This document shows positions 44,551-53,156 of a DNA stretch of 64,000 nucleotides, in pieces. The first letter of the stretch is position 1; the number at the start of each line of letters is the position of its first letter. The notes beneath the pieces were generated by a model. It was not told the origin of the DNA. It worked only from the letters and a program-made list of their open reading frames with translations, and did no database searches. This DNA comes from Halorubrum lacusprofundi ATCC 49239 (GTDB lineage: Archaea > Halobacteriota > Halobacteria > Halobacteriales > Haloferacaceae), in the NCBI RefSeq assembly GCF_000022205.1, contig NC_012029.1, positions 2,666,001 to 2,730,000 on the forward strand, given 5' to 3'. A program made the position numbers and the translations under genes.

Positions 44551-45353
44551 ACCCCCCACCCCGGCTGGATCGCCTCGAACTGCTCCGGGTCGTGGCCGAA
44601 CACGATCTCGGCGTCGTGGCGTCGCTCCAGCTCGCGGATCCGATTCATGCTCTCGGCCCACTCCGTTTTCCCCCACACGAGGGGGCCGCCGAGCGGGGTT
44701 CCCTCCTCGTAGTTCTCGTCCATGTACACCTGATCGCCGGTGAACACGACGGTGCCCTCGGAATCGAGGTGGATCACCGAGCCGGTGAGCCCCGGCGTGT
44801 GGCCGGGGAACCGGACGAACTCCAGATCGGTGAAGCGCTCCTCGCGGTCGCGATGGAGCACCTGCCAGTTCAGGTCGTGGTCGAAGTCGTCGAGCACGTA
44901 CGCGGCGCTCCCCTCGTCGGTCTTCGCGCTGTAGTAGGCGAACTTCAACTCCTCCTCGTGGACGTACACGGGCGTGTCGGTGCCCGCGAAGAACTCCAGC
45001 CCGCCGGCGTGGTCGAGGTGGAGGTGGCTCTGGAACACCGCGTCGATGTCGTCGAGCGAGTAGCCCGCCGCCTCCAGGTCGTCGTCGAGGCGGTGGTCGC
45101 TCGCGTCGTGCGGGTAAAAGGCCTGTACGAGCCCCTCGGGCCAGTGGCCGTCGGCGGCGTCGTGATGCGAGCCCGTGTCCCAGAGGATCGTCGCCTCGGG
45201 ATGGTCGATGACGAGGTTCCACACCGGAATCTCGTCGTACTCGGTGTCGGGATTCGGCTCGTCGTGGCTCCCGATCGTGTTCGCCTCCATCATGTAGTTC
45301 ATGTCGCAGTACAACCCGCCGCGGTCGATGACGTGGACCTCCGCGTTTACCAT
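44547..45353 (-). CDS. metallo-beta-lactamase-fold lactonase (AHL/butyrolactonase-like)
   Basis: 268 residues with the zinc motif HLHLDHAGG (HxHxDH) near residue 110 and additional ligands in FPGHTPGLTGSV and TGDQVYMD. The length, the start MVNAEVHVIDRGGLYCDMNY and the NLVIDHPEATILWDTGSHHD segment fit the AttM/BlcC-AiiA group, which hydrolyses N-acyl homoserine lactone and gamma-butyrolactone. With the 4-hydroxybutyrate-type dehydrogenase directly downstream, lactone catabolism is the favoured role. The operon promoter is a TTTATCAAT box inside a perfect inverted repeat. Confidence 0.82.
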   Translation of the reverse strand: MVNAEVHVIDRGGLYCDMNYMMEANTIGSHDEPNPDTEYDEIPVWNLVIDHPEATILWDTGSHHDAADGHWPEGLVQAFYPHDASDHRLDDDLEAAGYSLDDIDAVFQSHLHLDHAGGLEFFAGTDTPVYVHEEELKFAYYSAKTDEGSAAYVLDDFDHDLNWQVLHRDREERFTDLEFVRFPGHTPGLTGSVIHLDSEGTVVFTGDQVYMDENYEEGTPLGGPLVWGKTEWAESMNRIRELERRHDAEIVFGHDPEQFEAIQPGWGV

Positions 45354-45367
45354 ACGATCAGGTGTCC

Positions 45368-45391
45368 ATCATGAATATTGATAAACATGAT
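45368..45391. promoter_or_regulatory. operator-like palindrome over the TATA box of the lactonase operon
   Basis: ATCATG (45368-45373) and CATGAT (45386-45391) form a perfect inverted repeat with a 12-bp AT-rich spacer. The minus-strand TATA box TTTATCAAT (45377-45385) lies inside, about 28 nt upstream of the lactonase ATG. A bound dimer would block TBP. The region is much more AT-rich than its surroundings. Confidence 0.5.
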
Positions 45392-45521
45392 CCCGGGGCG
45401 GAGTTCCGCTTCTTCGGCTCGCCGAGCGGTATCTCAGCGCCGCCGCTCTGCGTTTCCGTCGGTCTTCGTCAAGTCGTCGATTCGAGAAACGTTAGACCAC
45501 AGTCTTCAGACTGCGACCCGC

Positions 45522-45539
45522 TCAGGTCGCGGCGCGAGG
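45522..45539 (-). terminator. possible hairpin 3' of serA
   Basis: GCGACC and GGTCGC flank a six-base loop just past the serA stop on the minus strand. It overlaps no gene and could mark the transcript end or a processing site. There is no oligo-T run, so termination is uncertain. The stem is also close to the palindrome CAGTCTTCAGACTG a few bases further on. Coordinates are approximate. Confidence 0.25.
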
Positions 45540-45543
45540 TTCT

Positions 45544-47148
45544 TTACTCCGCCGGCCGCTCGTCGGCGTCGTCCAGCGTGATCTCGGTGACCTCGACGAT
45601 CCGGTCGTCGGCGAGCAGCGCCTCGATGGCCTCGTCCGGCACGTCCTGATCGAGGTTGTAGACGGTGAGCGCCTCGCCGCCCTGCGTCTCGCGGGCGTTG
45701 TACATCCCGGCGATGTTCACGTCGTAGTCGCCGAGGACGGTACCGATGAGCCCGATGACACCCGGCTCGTCGGTGTTGCGCGCGACCAGCATGTGGCCGT
45801 ACGGGACCGCGTCGACTCGGAACCCGTCGATCCGGACGATCCGAGCGTCCTCGCCGGCGAACAGCGTTCCCTCGACCGCGATCTCGTCGTCGCCGTTTCG
45901 GACGGTGACGCGCACGAGGCTCTGGAAGTCCTCGGTCTGGCGGGTCTTCGACTCGGTGACCTCGATGCCGCGTTCCTCGGCGAGCCGAGGCGCGTTCACC
46001 GCGTTCACCTGCCACTCCAGCGGCTCGAACACGCCCTTGAGCGCGCTTGCCGTGACGAGGTCTACGTCCTCCTCGGCGATGTCGCCTTCGTAGGTCGTCT
46101 CCACGCCCGTGATGCGGCCGTCGAGGAGTTGCGCGGCGACCTTCCCGGCGGTCTCGGCCACGGCGATGTACGGCTTGATCCGCGGGAACGCGGTCTCGTC
46201 GACGGAGGGCGCGTTGAGTGCCGTGAGTACGGGCTCGTCGTCGAACGCCGCGAGCACCGCCTCCGCGGTGTCGATGGCGACGTTCTCCTGTGCGGCCTCC
46301 GTCGAGGCGCCGAGGTGGGGCGTCAAGACGATGTCCTCGACGTCGAGCAGCGGCGAGTCCTGGGACAGGGGCTCCTCGGCGAAGGAGTCGAGCGCGGCGC
46401 CCGCGAGAATGCCGTCGTCGACCGCCTCGGCGAGCGCGTCCTCGTCGACGATGCCGCCGCGGGCGCAGTTGATGAGGTAGCCGCCCTCCAGCTGGGCCAG
46501 CTCGTCTTCGCCGATCATCCCCTCGGTCTCGGGGAGGAGAGGCGTGTGGACCGTCGCGAAGTCGCCGCGGCCGAGCGCCTCGTGGAGGTCCTCGACCAGC
46601 TCGGCGCCGAGCCGGTCGGCGCGCTCCTCGGAGATGTACGGGTCGTAGACGACGAGATCCATCCCGAGCGAGTCGAGCCGCTTGGCGACCTCCTGACCGA
46701 CGCGACCGAGGCCGACGATGGTCAGCGTCTTGTTGTTCACTTCGGTGCCGAGGAACTCCCCTTTCGCCCACTCGCCGCCGAGGAGGCGGCCGTGTGCCTG
46801 CGGGATCGAGCGCGCGACGGCGAACGTCATCGCGACCGTGTGCTCGGCGGCGGCCCGGACGTTCCCTTCGGGCGCGTTGGCCACGATGACCCCGTGGTCG
46901 GTGGCGGCCTCGATGTCGATGTTGTCGACGCCGATGCCGGCGCGCCCGACGATGACGAGCTCGGAGGCGGCCTCGAACACCGCCTCGTTCACGTCGGTCC
47001 CGGAGCGAACGATCAGCGCGTTGGCGTCGCTCACAGCGTCGAGCAGCGCGTCGCCCTCGACCTCGTAGTCCGTTACGACTTCGTGGCCGGCGTCTCGGAG
47101 TCGGTCCAACCCCGCATCTGCGATGGGGTCGGTCACGAGTACCTTCAT
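45544..47148 (-). CDS. serA: D-3-phosphoglycerate dehydrogenase
   Basis: About 534 residues from the ATG at 47148. The NAD-binding motif is GLGRVGQEVAKRL (near residue 150). The catalytic Arg/Glu/His set lies in INCARGGIVDE, the LAGAALDSFAEEPL segment and LTPHLGAST. The intervening ASB domain follows, and the C-terminal ACT domain (PGVIGLIGTVLGDYDVNIAG) allows serine feedback. It starts serine synthesis from 3-phosphoglycerate. serB, the last-step enzyme, is at 55.8 kb. An in-frame ATG at 47160 adds four residues. Confidence 0.93.
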   Translation of the reverse strand: MKVLVTDPIADAGLDRLRDAGHEVVTDYEVEGDALLDAVSDANALIVRSGTDVNEAVFEAASELVIVGRAGIGVDNIDIEAATDHGVIVANAPEGNVRAAAEHTVAMTFAVARSIPQAHGRLLGGEWAKGEFLGTEVNNKTLTIVGLGRVGQEVAKRLDSLGMDLVVYDPYISEERADRLGAELVEDLHEALGRGDFATVHTPLLPETEGMIGEDELAQLEGGYLINCARGGIVDEDALAEAVDDGILAGAALDSFAEEPLSQDSPLLDVEDIVLTPHLGASTEAAQENVAIDTAEAVLAAFDDEPVLTALNAPSVDETAFPRIKPYIAVAETAGKVAAQLLDGRITGVETTYEGDIAEEDVDLVTASALKGVFEPLEWQVNAVNAPRLAEERGIEVTESKTRQTEDFQSLVRVTVRNGDDEIAVEGTLFAGEDARIVRIDGFRVDAVPYGHMLVARNTDEPGVIGLIGTVLGDYDVNIAGMYNARETQGGEALTVYNLDQDVPDEAIEALLADDRIVEVTEITLDDADERPAE

Positions 47149-47335
47149 GGGCGTTTTCACCGGCGGCGCGAGGTTAACCCTTTCCTCATCGCTCCGTTTT
47201 GCCGACCGAGACGATCCGCGATCGAGGATAGTGAACCCCTTCGTTTCGGGTGGAAACCCCTCGTTCGTGGGTACCGCTTTCCCGTTCGATCGACCGTAGG
47301 ACGCTCCAAGCGGGTGGCCGCGCAGCGGTACTACC

Positions 47336-47343
47336 TTTTATAT
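47336..47343 (+). promoter_or_regulatory. TATA box of the CorC/HlyC-type gene
   Basis: TTTTATAT, about 25 nt upstream of the ATG at 47362, predicting a leaderless mRNA. Confidence 0.6.
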
Positions 47344-47361
47344 CCGGGCGCACGTTCCACC

Positions 47362-48678
47362 ATGGATCTCACGATCGCGCTCGTCGGCGTGGCCGCAATC
47401 CTCGTGTTGACGGGGATCAGCGCCTTCTTCTCCAGTTCGGAACTCGCCGTGTTCTCGGTCCCGAGCCATCGCGTCGACTCGCTGCTCGCCGCCGACGTAC
47501 CCGGCGCGCGGGCGCTATCGGCGCTGCGCGCAGACTCGCATCGCTTCCTCGTTACCGCCCTGGTGAGCAACAACGTCGCCAACATCGCGGCCGCGTCGGT
47601 CGCGACTGCGGTGTTCGTCCGGTTCGGCTTCTCCGGTGGCGAGGCGGCCACGGGCTCGACGCTGGTCACCTCCGTGTTCGTCATCGTGTTCGGCGAGATC
47701 GCGCCGAAATCGTACGCGGTGGCGAACGCGGAGAAGCACGCCCTCCGCGTGTCGCGACCGGTGGTCGCGATCCAGCGCCTTATCCGACCCGTGTTATACA
47801 TCTTCGAGGCGCTCTCCGGCGTCGTCAATCGCTTCACCGGCGGCGAATCCGACATCGAATCGTACCTCACGCGCGAGGAGATCGAGACGCTCGTGCTCTC
47901 CGGCGAGGCGGCGGGCGCGCTCGACCCGGACGAGGGCGCGATGATCCGCGGCGTCCTCGATCTGGAGTCGACCCGCGTGTCGGCGGTGATGGTCTCTCGG
48001 ACCGACATGGTCGCGCTGCCGGACACCGCCACGCCCGCCGAGGCGGTCTCGACCGCCGCCGCGGAGGGCGTCACGCGGATGCCGGTGTACAGCCAGAACC
48101 GCGACGACGTGGTCGGCGTCGTCGACCTGCGCGACGCGATCGGCGCCAACGAGCGCGGAGAGCCCCTCGCAAGCGCGCTCCACGAGCCGACCTTCGTCCC
48201 GGAGACGCAGCCGGTCGACGAGCTGTTCGCGACAATGCGGTCGAGCGCTCTCCGGATGGCGATCGTCGTCGACGAGTTCGGCGCGGTGGTAGGGATCGTG
48301 ACCTTGGAGGATGTACTCGAGGAGATCGTCGGCGAACTGGTCGGGGGATGGGAGACCGACCACGTCGACGTGGTCGCGCCCGACGCCGCGGTGGCCCGCG
48401 GGTGGACCACCGTCGCGCACCTCAACGAGACGCTCGGGCTGGACCTCCCGATCGACGGGGGCACCGAGACCGTCGCGGGACTGGTGACCCGGCAGCTCGG
48501 GCGGGTCCCCGCTGAGGGCGACCGCGTCGAGATCGGCGACGTGACGCTCGCGGTCACGGGCGCGACCGCGACGCGAGTGACCCGAGTGCGGGTGGAGCAT
48601 CCGGGGATCGGAACCGAGGGCGAAAGCGGATCGGACATCTCCGGGTCCCCGGACGCGACGGGCGACGACACCGAGTGA
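47362..48678 (+). CDS. CNNM/CorC-type membrane protein (DUF21-CBS-CorC_HlyC domains)
   Basis: 438 residues. The DUF21 membrane domain (about 1-180) has the family opening LTGISAFFSSSELAVFSVPS and SNNVANIAAASVATAVF. Two CBS repeats follow (about 200-315; VSRTDMVALPDTATPAEAVS and VVDEFGAVVGIVTLEDVLEE), then the CorC_HlyC domain with DGGTETVAGLVTRQLGRVPAEG. This family is linked to magnesium or cobalt export. The start is the ATG 25 nt after TTTTATAT; the frame is open much further upstream through serA but not used. The C-terminus is an acidic tail. Confidence 0.85.
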   Translation: MDLTIALVGVAAILVLTGISAFFSSSELAVFSVPSHRVDSLLAADVPGARALSALRADSHRFLVTALVSNNVANIAAASVATAVFVRFGFSGGEAATGSTLVTSVFVIVFGEIAPKSYAVANAEKHALRVSRPVVAIQRLIRPVLYIFEALSGVVNRFTGGESDIESYLTREEIETLVLSGEAAGALDPDEGAMIRGVLDLESTRVSAVMVSRTDMVALPDTATPAEAVSTAAAEGVTRMPVYSQNRDDVVGVVDLRDAIGANERGEPLASALHEPTFVPETQPVDELFATMRSSALRMAIVVDEFGAVVGIVTLEDVLEEIVGELVGGWETDHVDVVAPDAAVARGWTTVAHLNETLGLDLPIDGGTETVAGLVTRQLGRVPAEGDRVEIGDVTLAVTGATATRVTRVRVEHPGIGTEGESGSDISGSPDATGDDTE

Positions 48679-48693
48679 TCGCGGTCGCTCCCG

Positions 48694-49266
48694 CTAGAGC
48701 CCGAACGACGCGACGGTCTCGTACGCCGGCCCGTCGCTCGTCAGCGTCGACGAGACGAGTCGGACCGCGTCGACCTCGAACCGGCCGATCTCCGGGTCGC
48801 GCTCGCGGACGGCTTCTTGTACGAGTTCCTTCCCGCGGGCGTCGTTCATCCGGGCGAGCGTGACGTGCGGGGTGAATGCGTGGTTCTCGGGGTCGACGCC
48901 GAGCGCGGTCGTCTCCACTTCGAGGGCCTCGTGGAGCGCGGTCAGTTCCGCGCTCCCGGCGTCGACCCCCGCCCAGACGACCGAGATGTAGTCGAGGCTG
49001 GGGAAGACGCCGAATCCCTCGACGGCGCACTCGAAGGGGTCGACGTTAGCGGTCTCGACCGCCTGTTTGCCGGCGGCGATCACGTCGTCGAGTGTGGGTG
49101 TGGTGTCGTCGTTGTCCTCGGCGATATCTCCCAAGAACTTCAGCGTGACGTGCGTCTGTTCGGGATCGACGAGTGCCAGTCCCGCTGCGTCCCCGAGCGC
49201 GGCCTGTGCGTCCGCGACGCGAGGCGCGAGGTCGTCCGGGAGGTCGACGGCGAAGAACGCGCGCAT
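48694..49266 (-). CDS. thpR: RNA 2',3'-cyclic phosphodiesterase (2'-5' RNA ligase family)
   Basis: 190 residues, 2H phosphoesterase fold with both catalytic motifs HVTLKFLG (near residue 39) and HVTLAR (near 133). It opens 2',3'-cyclic phosphates on RNA and is the archaeal member once called LigT. A TTATAA (49294-49299), which is the 3' end of repeat copy C, lies about 30 nt upstream of its ATG and can serve as its TATA box. uvrC lies 203 bases upstream in the same direction. Confidence 0.9.
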   Translation of the reverse strand: MRAFFAVDLPDDLAPRVADAQAALGDAAGLALVDPEQTHVTLKFLGDIAEDNDDTTPTLDDVIAAGKQAVETANVDPFECAVEGFGVFPSLDYISVVWAGVDAGSAELTALHEALEVETTALGVDPENHAFTPHVTLARMNDARGKELVQEAVRERDPEIGRFEVDAVRLVSSTLTSDGPAYETVASFGL

Positions 49267-49293
49267 GACGGGTGGGAAGTTGGGCGAGAGTGC

Positions 49294-49474
49294 TTATAAA
49301 TCGTTGATGGCGCGAAGGATACCTGCGAAATGCCAGCCGATCACTTATAAACGGATGGCTGCTGATCGCTGGCCAACACTGCCAAAGCCCCAGCCTCGTC
49401 GGCCGCCCTCCGCGTTGCTCCGGGCGACCGACTCCCTCACACCGGGGCGCGCCGACCGCGTCATTCACTTATAA
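49294..49474 (-). repeat. structured intergenic repeat, copy C (sense strand -), internally deleted
   Basis: TTATAA motifs lie at 49469-49474 (5' end), 49345-49350 and 49294-49299. The first overlaps the uvrC stop codon. Hairpin 2 uses plus-strand arms 49422-49432 and 49398-49408; in the sense strand it pairs GTCGGTCGCCC with GGGCGGCCGAC, with one G-U wobble. The region between the two GGCTGGGG copies of the full element is missing, so GAGGCTGGGG runs directly into GGGGCTTTGG. Hairpin 1 and most of the middle are reduced. The 3' module supplies the likely TATA box of thpR. Confidence 0.7.
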
Positions 49475-51247
49475 GCGTTCGCGGAGCGTGTCGGCGGTCG
49501 CGTCGCCGACGCCGTCGACGTCGGTGAGGTCGTCGAGGGAGGCATCGCGCACGCTCTCGACCGATCCGAACCGGCGCAGGAGCCGGCGGCGGGTCTGGGG
49601 GCCGACGCCGGGCACGTCGTCGAGGACCGTCTTGACCTCGTCGCGGACGGTCTGGTGGTAAGAGACGGCGAAGCGGTGCGCCTCGTCGCGAACGCGCTGG
49701 AGCAGGTGCAGTTCGGGGGCGTCGTCCGGCCACCGGCGGGTGCCGGTCGGGGTCACGACCAGTTCCTCGGCCTTCGCGAGCGCGACAACGGGAACGTCCC
49801 AGCCGGTCTCCGCGAGCGCGTCGCGAGCGGCCCCGAGCTGCCCCCCGCCCCCGTCGATCAGGAGAAGGTCGGGGTCGGGGCGGTCGTCCTCGCCGGCGAC
49901 CGCGCGCTCGGCGCGCCACCGGACCAACTCGCGCATGTTCGCGTAGTCGTCGTTGCGGTCGGTGAGCTTCTTCCGGCGGTAGTCGCTCGTCTCCGCGCTT
50001 CCGTCGACGAAGCACACGTCGGAGCCGACCACCGCGGTCCCCTGCGCGTGGCTCACGTCGAACCCCTCGATCCGGGCCGGGCGGTCGATTCCGAGTCGCT
50101 CGCCGAGCGCGCCGACGGGGTCCTCACGGCCGCCGCGCTTGCGGGCGTTTTTGAGGGCGAGTTCGACGAGCTTCGCCTCCCGCCCCGCACCGGGGACGCG
50201 GACCGAGACCCCCTCCGCCTCCAGCCAGTCGATCACGTCGGGGTCCGACGGGCGCTCTGCGAGGAGGATCGCGTCCGGGAACTCCCGCTCGGCGTAGTAC
50301 TGCGTGAGGAACGCTGACAGCACCGCGGCGGGCGTGTTGGCGTCGGGGTCGGCGAAGCCATCTTCATCTCCCTCGCCGTCGTCTCCCACCGCCGCCGCGT
50401 CCAGCCGGTGCCGACTGCGGTCGACCAACTGGCCGCGCTCGCTGTGAAGCCGGGCCACGCGAGCGGTGTCGCCCTCGACGGCGGCCGCGAGCACGTCGAC
50501 GGTGCGGTCGTCGGAGTGGTCGCTCACGGCCTCGCCGCCCTCACCGTGGAACGCCTCGACCGCTTCGAGCCGGTCCCGGAGGTTCGCGGCGCGCTCGAAC
50601 TCCGCGTTCTCGGCGGCGGCCTCCATCCGCCGACGCAGGGGGTCAGCGAGGACGCCCGTCTCGCCCTCGAAGAACCGGCGGGCGGCCGCAACGTCCTCGG
50701 CGTAGCTCTCGGGGTCGATCTCGCCGGTACAGGGGGCCGAGCAGATCCCCATCTCGTAGTCGAGACAGGGACGGTCCCGGTTCGCGTACTTGTGGTCGGA
50801 GCAGCCGCGAAGCCGGTACTCGTCGCGGATCGCTTTCACCACCGTCTCCACGCGACCCTTGCTCGTGAACGGGCCGTACGCGACCGCGCCCTCCTCGGGG
50901 TCGCGGGTCACCTCGATCCGCGGGACGGGGTGGTCCGTGATCGCAACCAGCGGGTACGACTTGTCGTCTTTCAGCCGGACGTTGTACCGCGGCCGGAGCC
51001 GCTTTATCAGGTTCGCCTCCAACAGGAGCGCCTGCGTCTCGGTGTCGGTGACCGCGAACTCGATCCGGTCGGCGCGCCCGACCATCCCCCGTATCCGCCC
51101 CGAGCGCGGGTCGGCGTACGACCGCACCCGATTCCGGAGGTTGACCGCCTTGCCGACGTACAGCGTCGTCTCCCCGGCCCGGAACTGGTACACACCGGGT
51201 TCAGTCGGGAGGTCTGCGGCCCGCTCGCGCACGGCGTCGGCGTCCAT
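49469..51247 (-). CDS. uvrC: excinuclease ABC subunit C
   Basis: 592 residues. The GIY-YIG nuclease domain is at the N-terminus ([20 protein letters not shown]), followed by a cysteine-containing middle ([30 protein letters not shown]), a UVR segment near residue 200, the C-terminal nuclease domain with [17 protein letters not shown] and a final helix-hairpin-helix pair ([29 protein letters not shown]). It cuts both sides of DNA lesions with UvrAB. Haloarchaeal uvr genes came from bacteria. The last codons CTTATAA coincide with the 5' end of repeat copy C. Confidence 0.95.
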
Positions 51248-51407
51248 CGAATCCTAGTAGCCGCCGAACGCGTTTGAACACTGCGGGCGAGCCGTGCTGC
51301 GGGCGGGCTCTGCGACCTAGCTCGTCGTCCGACAGCGCAGTCGATTATCAAACATGAATAGCGGGGGGAACCGTTTATGCGGGCGCTTGGGAGAGCCCCA
51401 CGTAGAA

Positions 51408-53078
51408 ATGACGGGACTTCGAGGGCTGCTCCGACGCGCGTTCGGTCGGGACCGGAACTCGCGATCGGTCCCGGACGGCGGGGTCGTCGTGAGTGACTCC
51501 GCCGATGCGGGATTGTCGGGTGACGCCCCCGGCGACGCGGCCGAGACGGAGACGGGCACAGCCACGAGCGAGGGCGAGGAGTACACCATTGCGGAGGCGG
51601 AGGGCGTCGATCGCGCCGAGACCCTCGCCGCCGCGGGCTTCGAGCAGGTGTTCAACGCCACCGGCGTCCCGACGTTCATCCTCGATAGCGAGGGGAACGT
51701 CGCCGAGTGGAACGAGTCCATCGCGTCGCTCACCGGGAACGAGCGTGAGGACGCGGTCGGCCACGCCCACGTCTCGGAGCTGTTCTACCCCGACGGGCGG
51801 CGGGCCGACACCCTCGCCGACAAGGTGCTCGACGCGCCGGAGACCGCCGACGAGGTGTACGGCGTCGAGCGCTGCGACTCGGCGCAGACCCGCTACCGCG
51901 ACACCAGCGCGATGGTCGACCGCCACGGCGACGAAAAGCACATCGAGTTCACGGCGGCGCCGCTGTACGAAGGCGACGACCTCGTCGGCGTGACGGAGGT
52001 CGTCATCGACCGGACGGAGAACATCAACCAGCGCAACGCGACCGAGGCGCTCGTCGCCGAGGTCCGCGAGACGGCGGAGGCGATCGGCGAGGGAGACCTC
52101 GACGCACGCGCGGCCCGTCGCGAGGAGTGCGAGATCCTCGACGAGGAGCTGTTGAGCGTCATCGGCGTCGTCAACCAGATGGCGGAGAACCTCCAGGACC
52201 TCTCTGAGGGCGTTCACGAGCAGGCCCGCGAGATCGACCGAACGGTCCAGAAGGCCAGCACCGCGGCCGCGAACATCGCGGAGAACGTCGACGAGCAGAA
52301 CGAACTCCTCGAAGAGAGCGTCTCCGAGATGCAGTCCTTCTCGGCCGGAATGGAGGAGGTCGCCGCGACCGCCGATCAGGTCGACTCGGCCGCGGTCGCC
52401 GCCAGCGAAGCGGCAGACGAGGGGCTCGACGCCAGCGAGGACGCCCGCGAGGCGACCGAGGACGTGGTCGATATCGGCGACGAACTCGTCGAGAGCGTCG
52501 GCGCGCTCTCCGAACGCATGGACGACATCGAGGAGGTCATCGAGGTCATCTCCGACGTGGCCGAGCAGACGAACCTGCTCGCGCTCAACGCGAACATCGA
52601 GGCCGCCCGCGCCGGCGAGGGCGGGGACGGCTTCGCGGTCGTCGCCGAGGAGGTGAAGAAGCTCGCCGACGAGACCCGCGGCTACACCGAGGAGATCACG
52701 GAGAGCCTCGCGGAGCTGCAGGCGCAGTCGGACGAGACGAGCACCGCCGTCGAGCGCTCGCACGAGCGGATCGAGGACGCCGGCACCGAGATCGAGACGG
52801 TACTCGACTCGCTCGAAGAGATCGCGGACGCGGTCGACGAGGCCGCCGCCGGCGTCGCCGAGGTCGCCCGAACCACCGACGACCAGGCCGCCACCGTGGA
52901 GGAGCTCACCTCGTCGCTGGAGGCGGTCCGAGAGCGCTCTGATCGTACCGAGGACGCGACCGAGCGCATCGTCGACGCCACCGACGACCAGGAAGTCGCC
53001 GTCGACGAACTGATCACCCGCGTCGAGCGGCTGGACGCGAGACAGGAGCGGAAGCGGGAGCGAGAGCAGCCGCAGTAG
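51408..53078 (+). CDS. cytosolic methyl-accepting chemotaxis transducer with a PAS domain
   Basis: About 556 residues from the ATG at 51408, no membrane segment. After an acidic linker a PAS domain (about 75-200; FEQVFNATGVPTFILDSEGN) senses a cytoplasmic signal. A HAMP-like stretch (DLDARAARREECEILDEELL) leads into a long coiled coil (about 255-540). The signalling tip is ISDVAEQTNLLALNANIEAA with the FAVVAEEVKKLADET segment, which binds CheA/CheW. It belongs to the soluble Htr group in haloarchaea. No other che gene is adjacent. The tail after residue 545 is charged and disordered. Confidence 0.88.
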   Translation: MTGLRGLLRRAFGRDRNSRSVPDGGVVVSDSADAGLSGDAPGDAAETETGTATSEGEEYTIAEAEGVDRAETLAAAGFEQVFNATGVPTFILDSEGNVAEWNESIASLTGNEREDAVGHAHVSELFYPDGRRADTLADKVLDAPETADEVYGVERCDSAQTRYRDTSAMVDRHGDEKHIEFTAAPLYEGDDLVGVTEVVIDRTENINQRNATEALVAEVRETAEAIGEGDLDARAARREECEILDEELLSVIGVVNQMAENLQDLSEGVHEQAREIDRTVQKASTAAANIAENVDEQNELLEESVSEMQSFSAGMEEVAATADQVDSAAVAASEAADEGLDASEDAREATEDVVDIGDELVESVGALSERMDDIEEVIEVISDVAEQTNLLALNANIEAARAGEGGDGFAVVAEEVKKLADETRGYTEEITESLAELQAQSDETSTAVERSHERIEDAGTEIETVLDSLEEIADAVDEAAAGVAEVARTTDDQAATVEELTSSLEAVRERSDRTEDATERIVDATDDQEVAVDELITRVERLDARQERKREREQPQ

Positions 53079-53156
53079 CCCCCGACGAAACCCCGAGACG
53101 CCCGCGAGTTCTCCCCGCCGCCGAATGTTTAACCCCGACGAGACCCTGTTTCTCGT

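Noticed and set aside
45500-45513. CAGTCTTCAGACTG palindrome as an operator
   Set aside because: It lies between the 3' end of serA and the back of the lactonase promoter, far from any start codon. It is more likely part of the 3' structure or chance.
45793-47361. Upstream extension of the CorC/HlyC-type gene through serA in another frame
   Set aside because: A TATA box and leaderless ATG at 47362 explain the start, and the DUF21 domain begins there. The upstream part is opposite serA.
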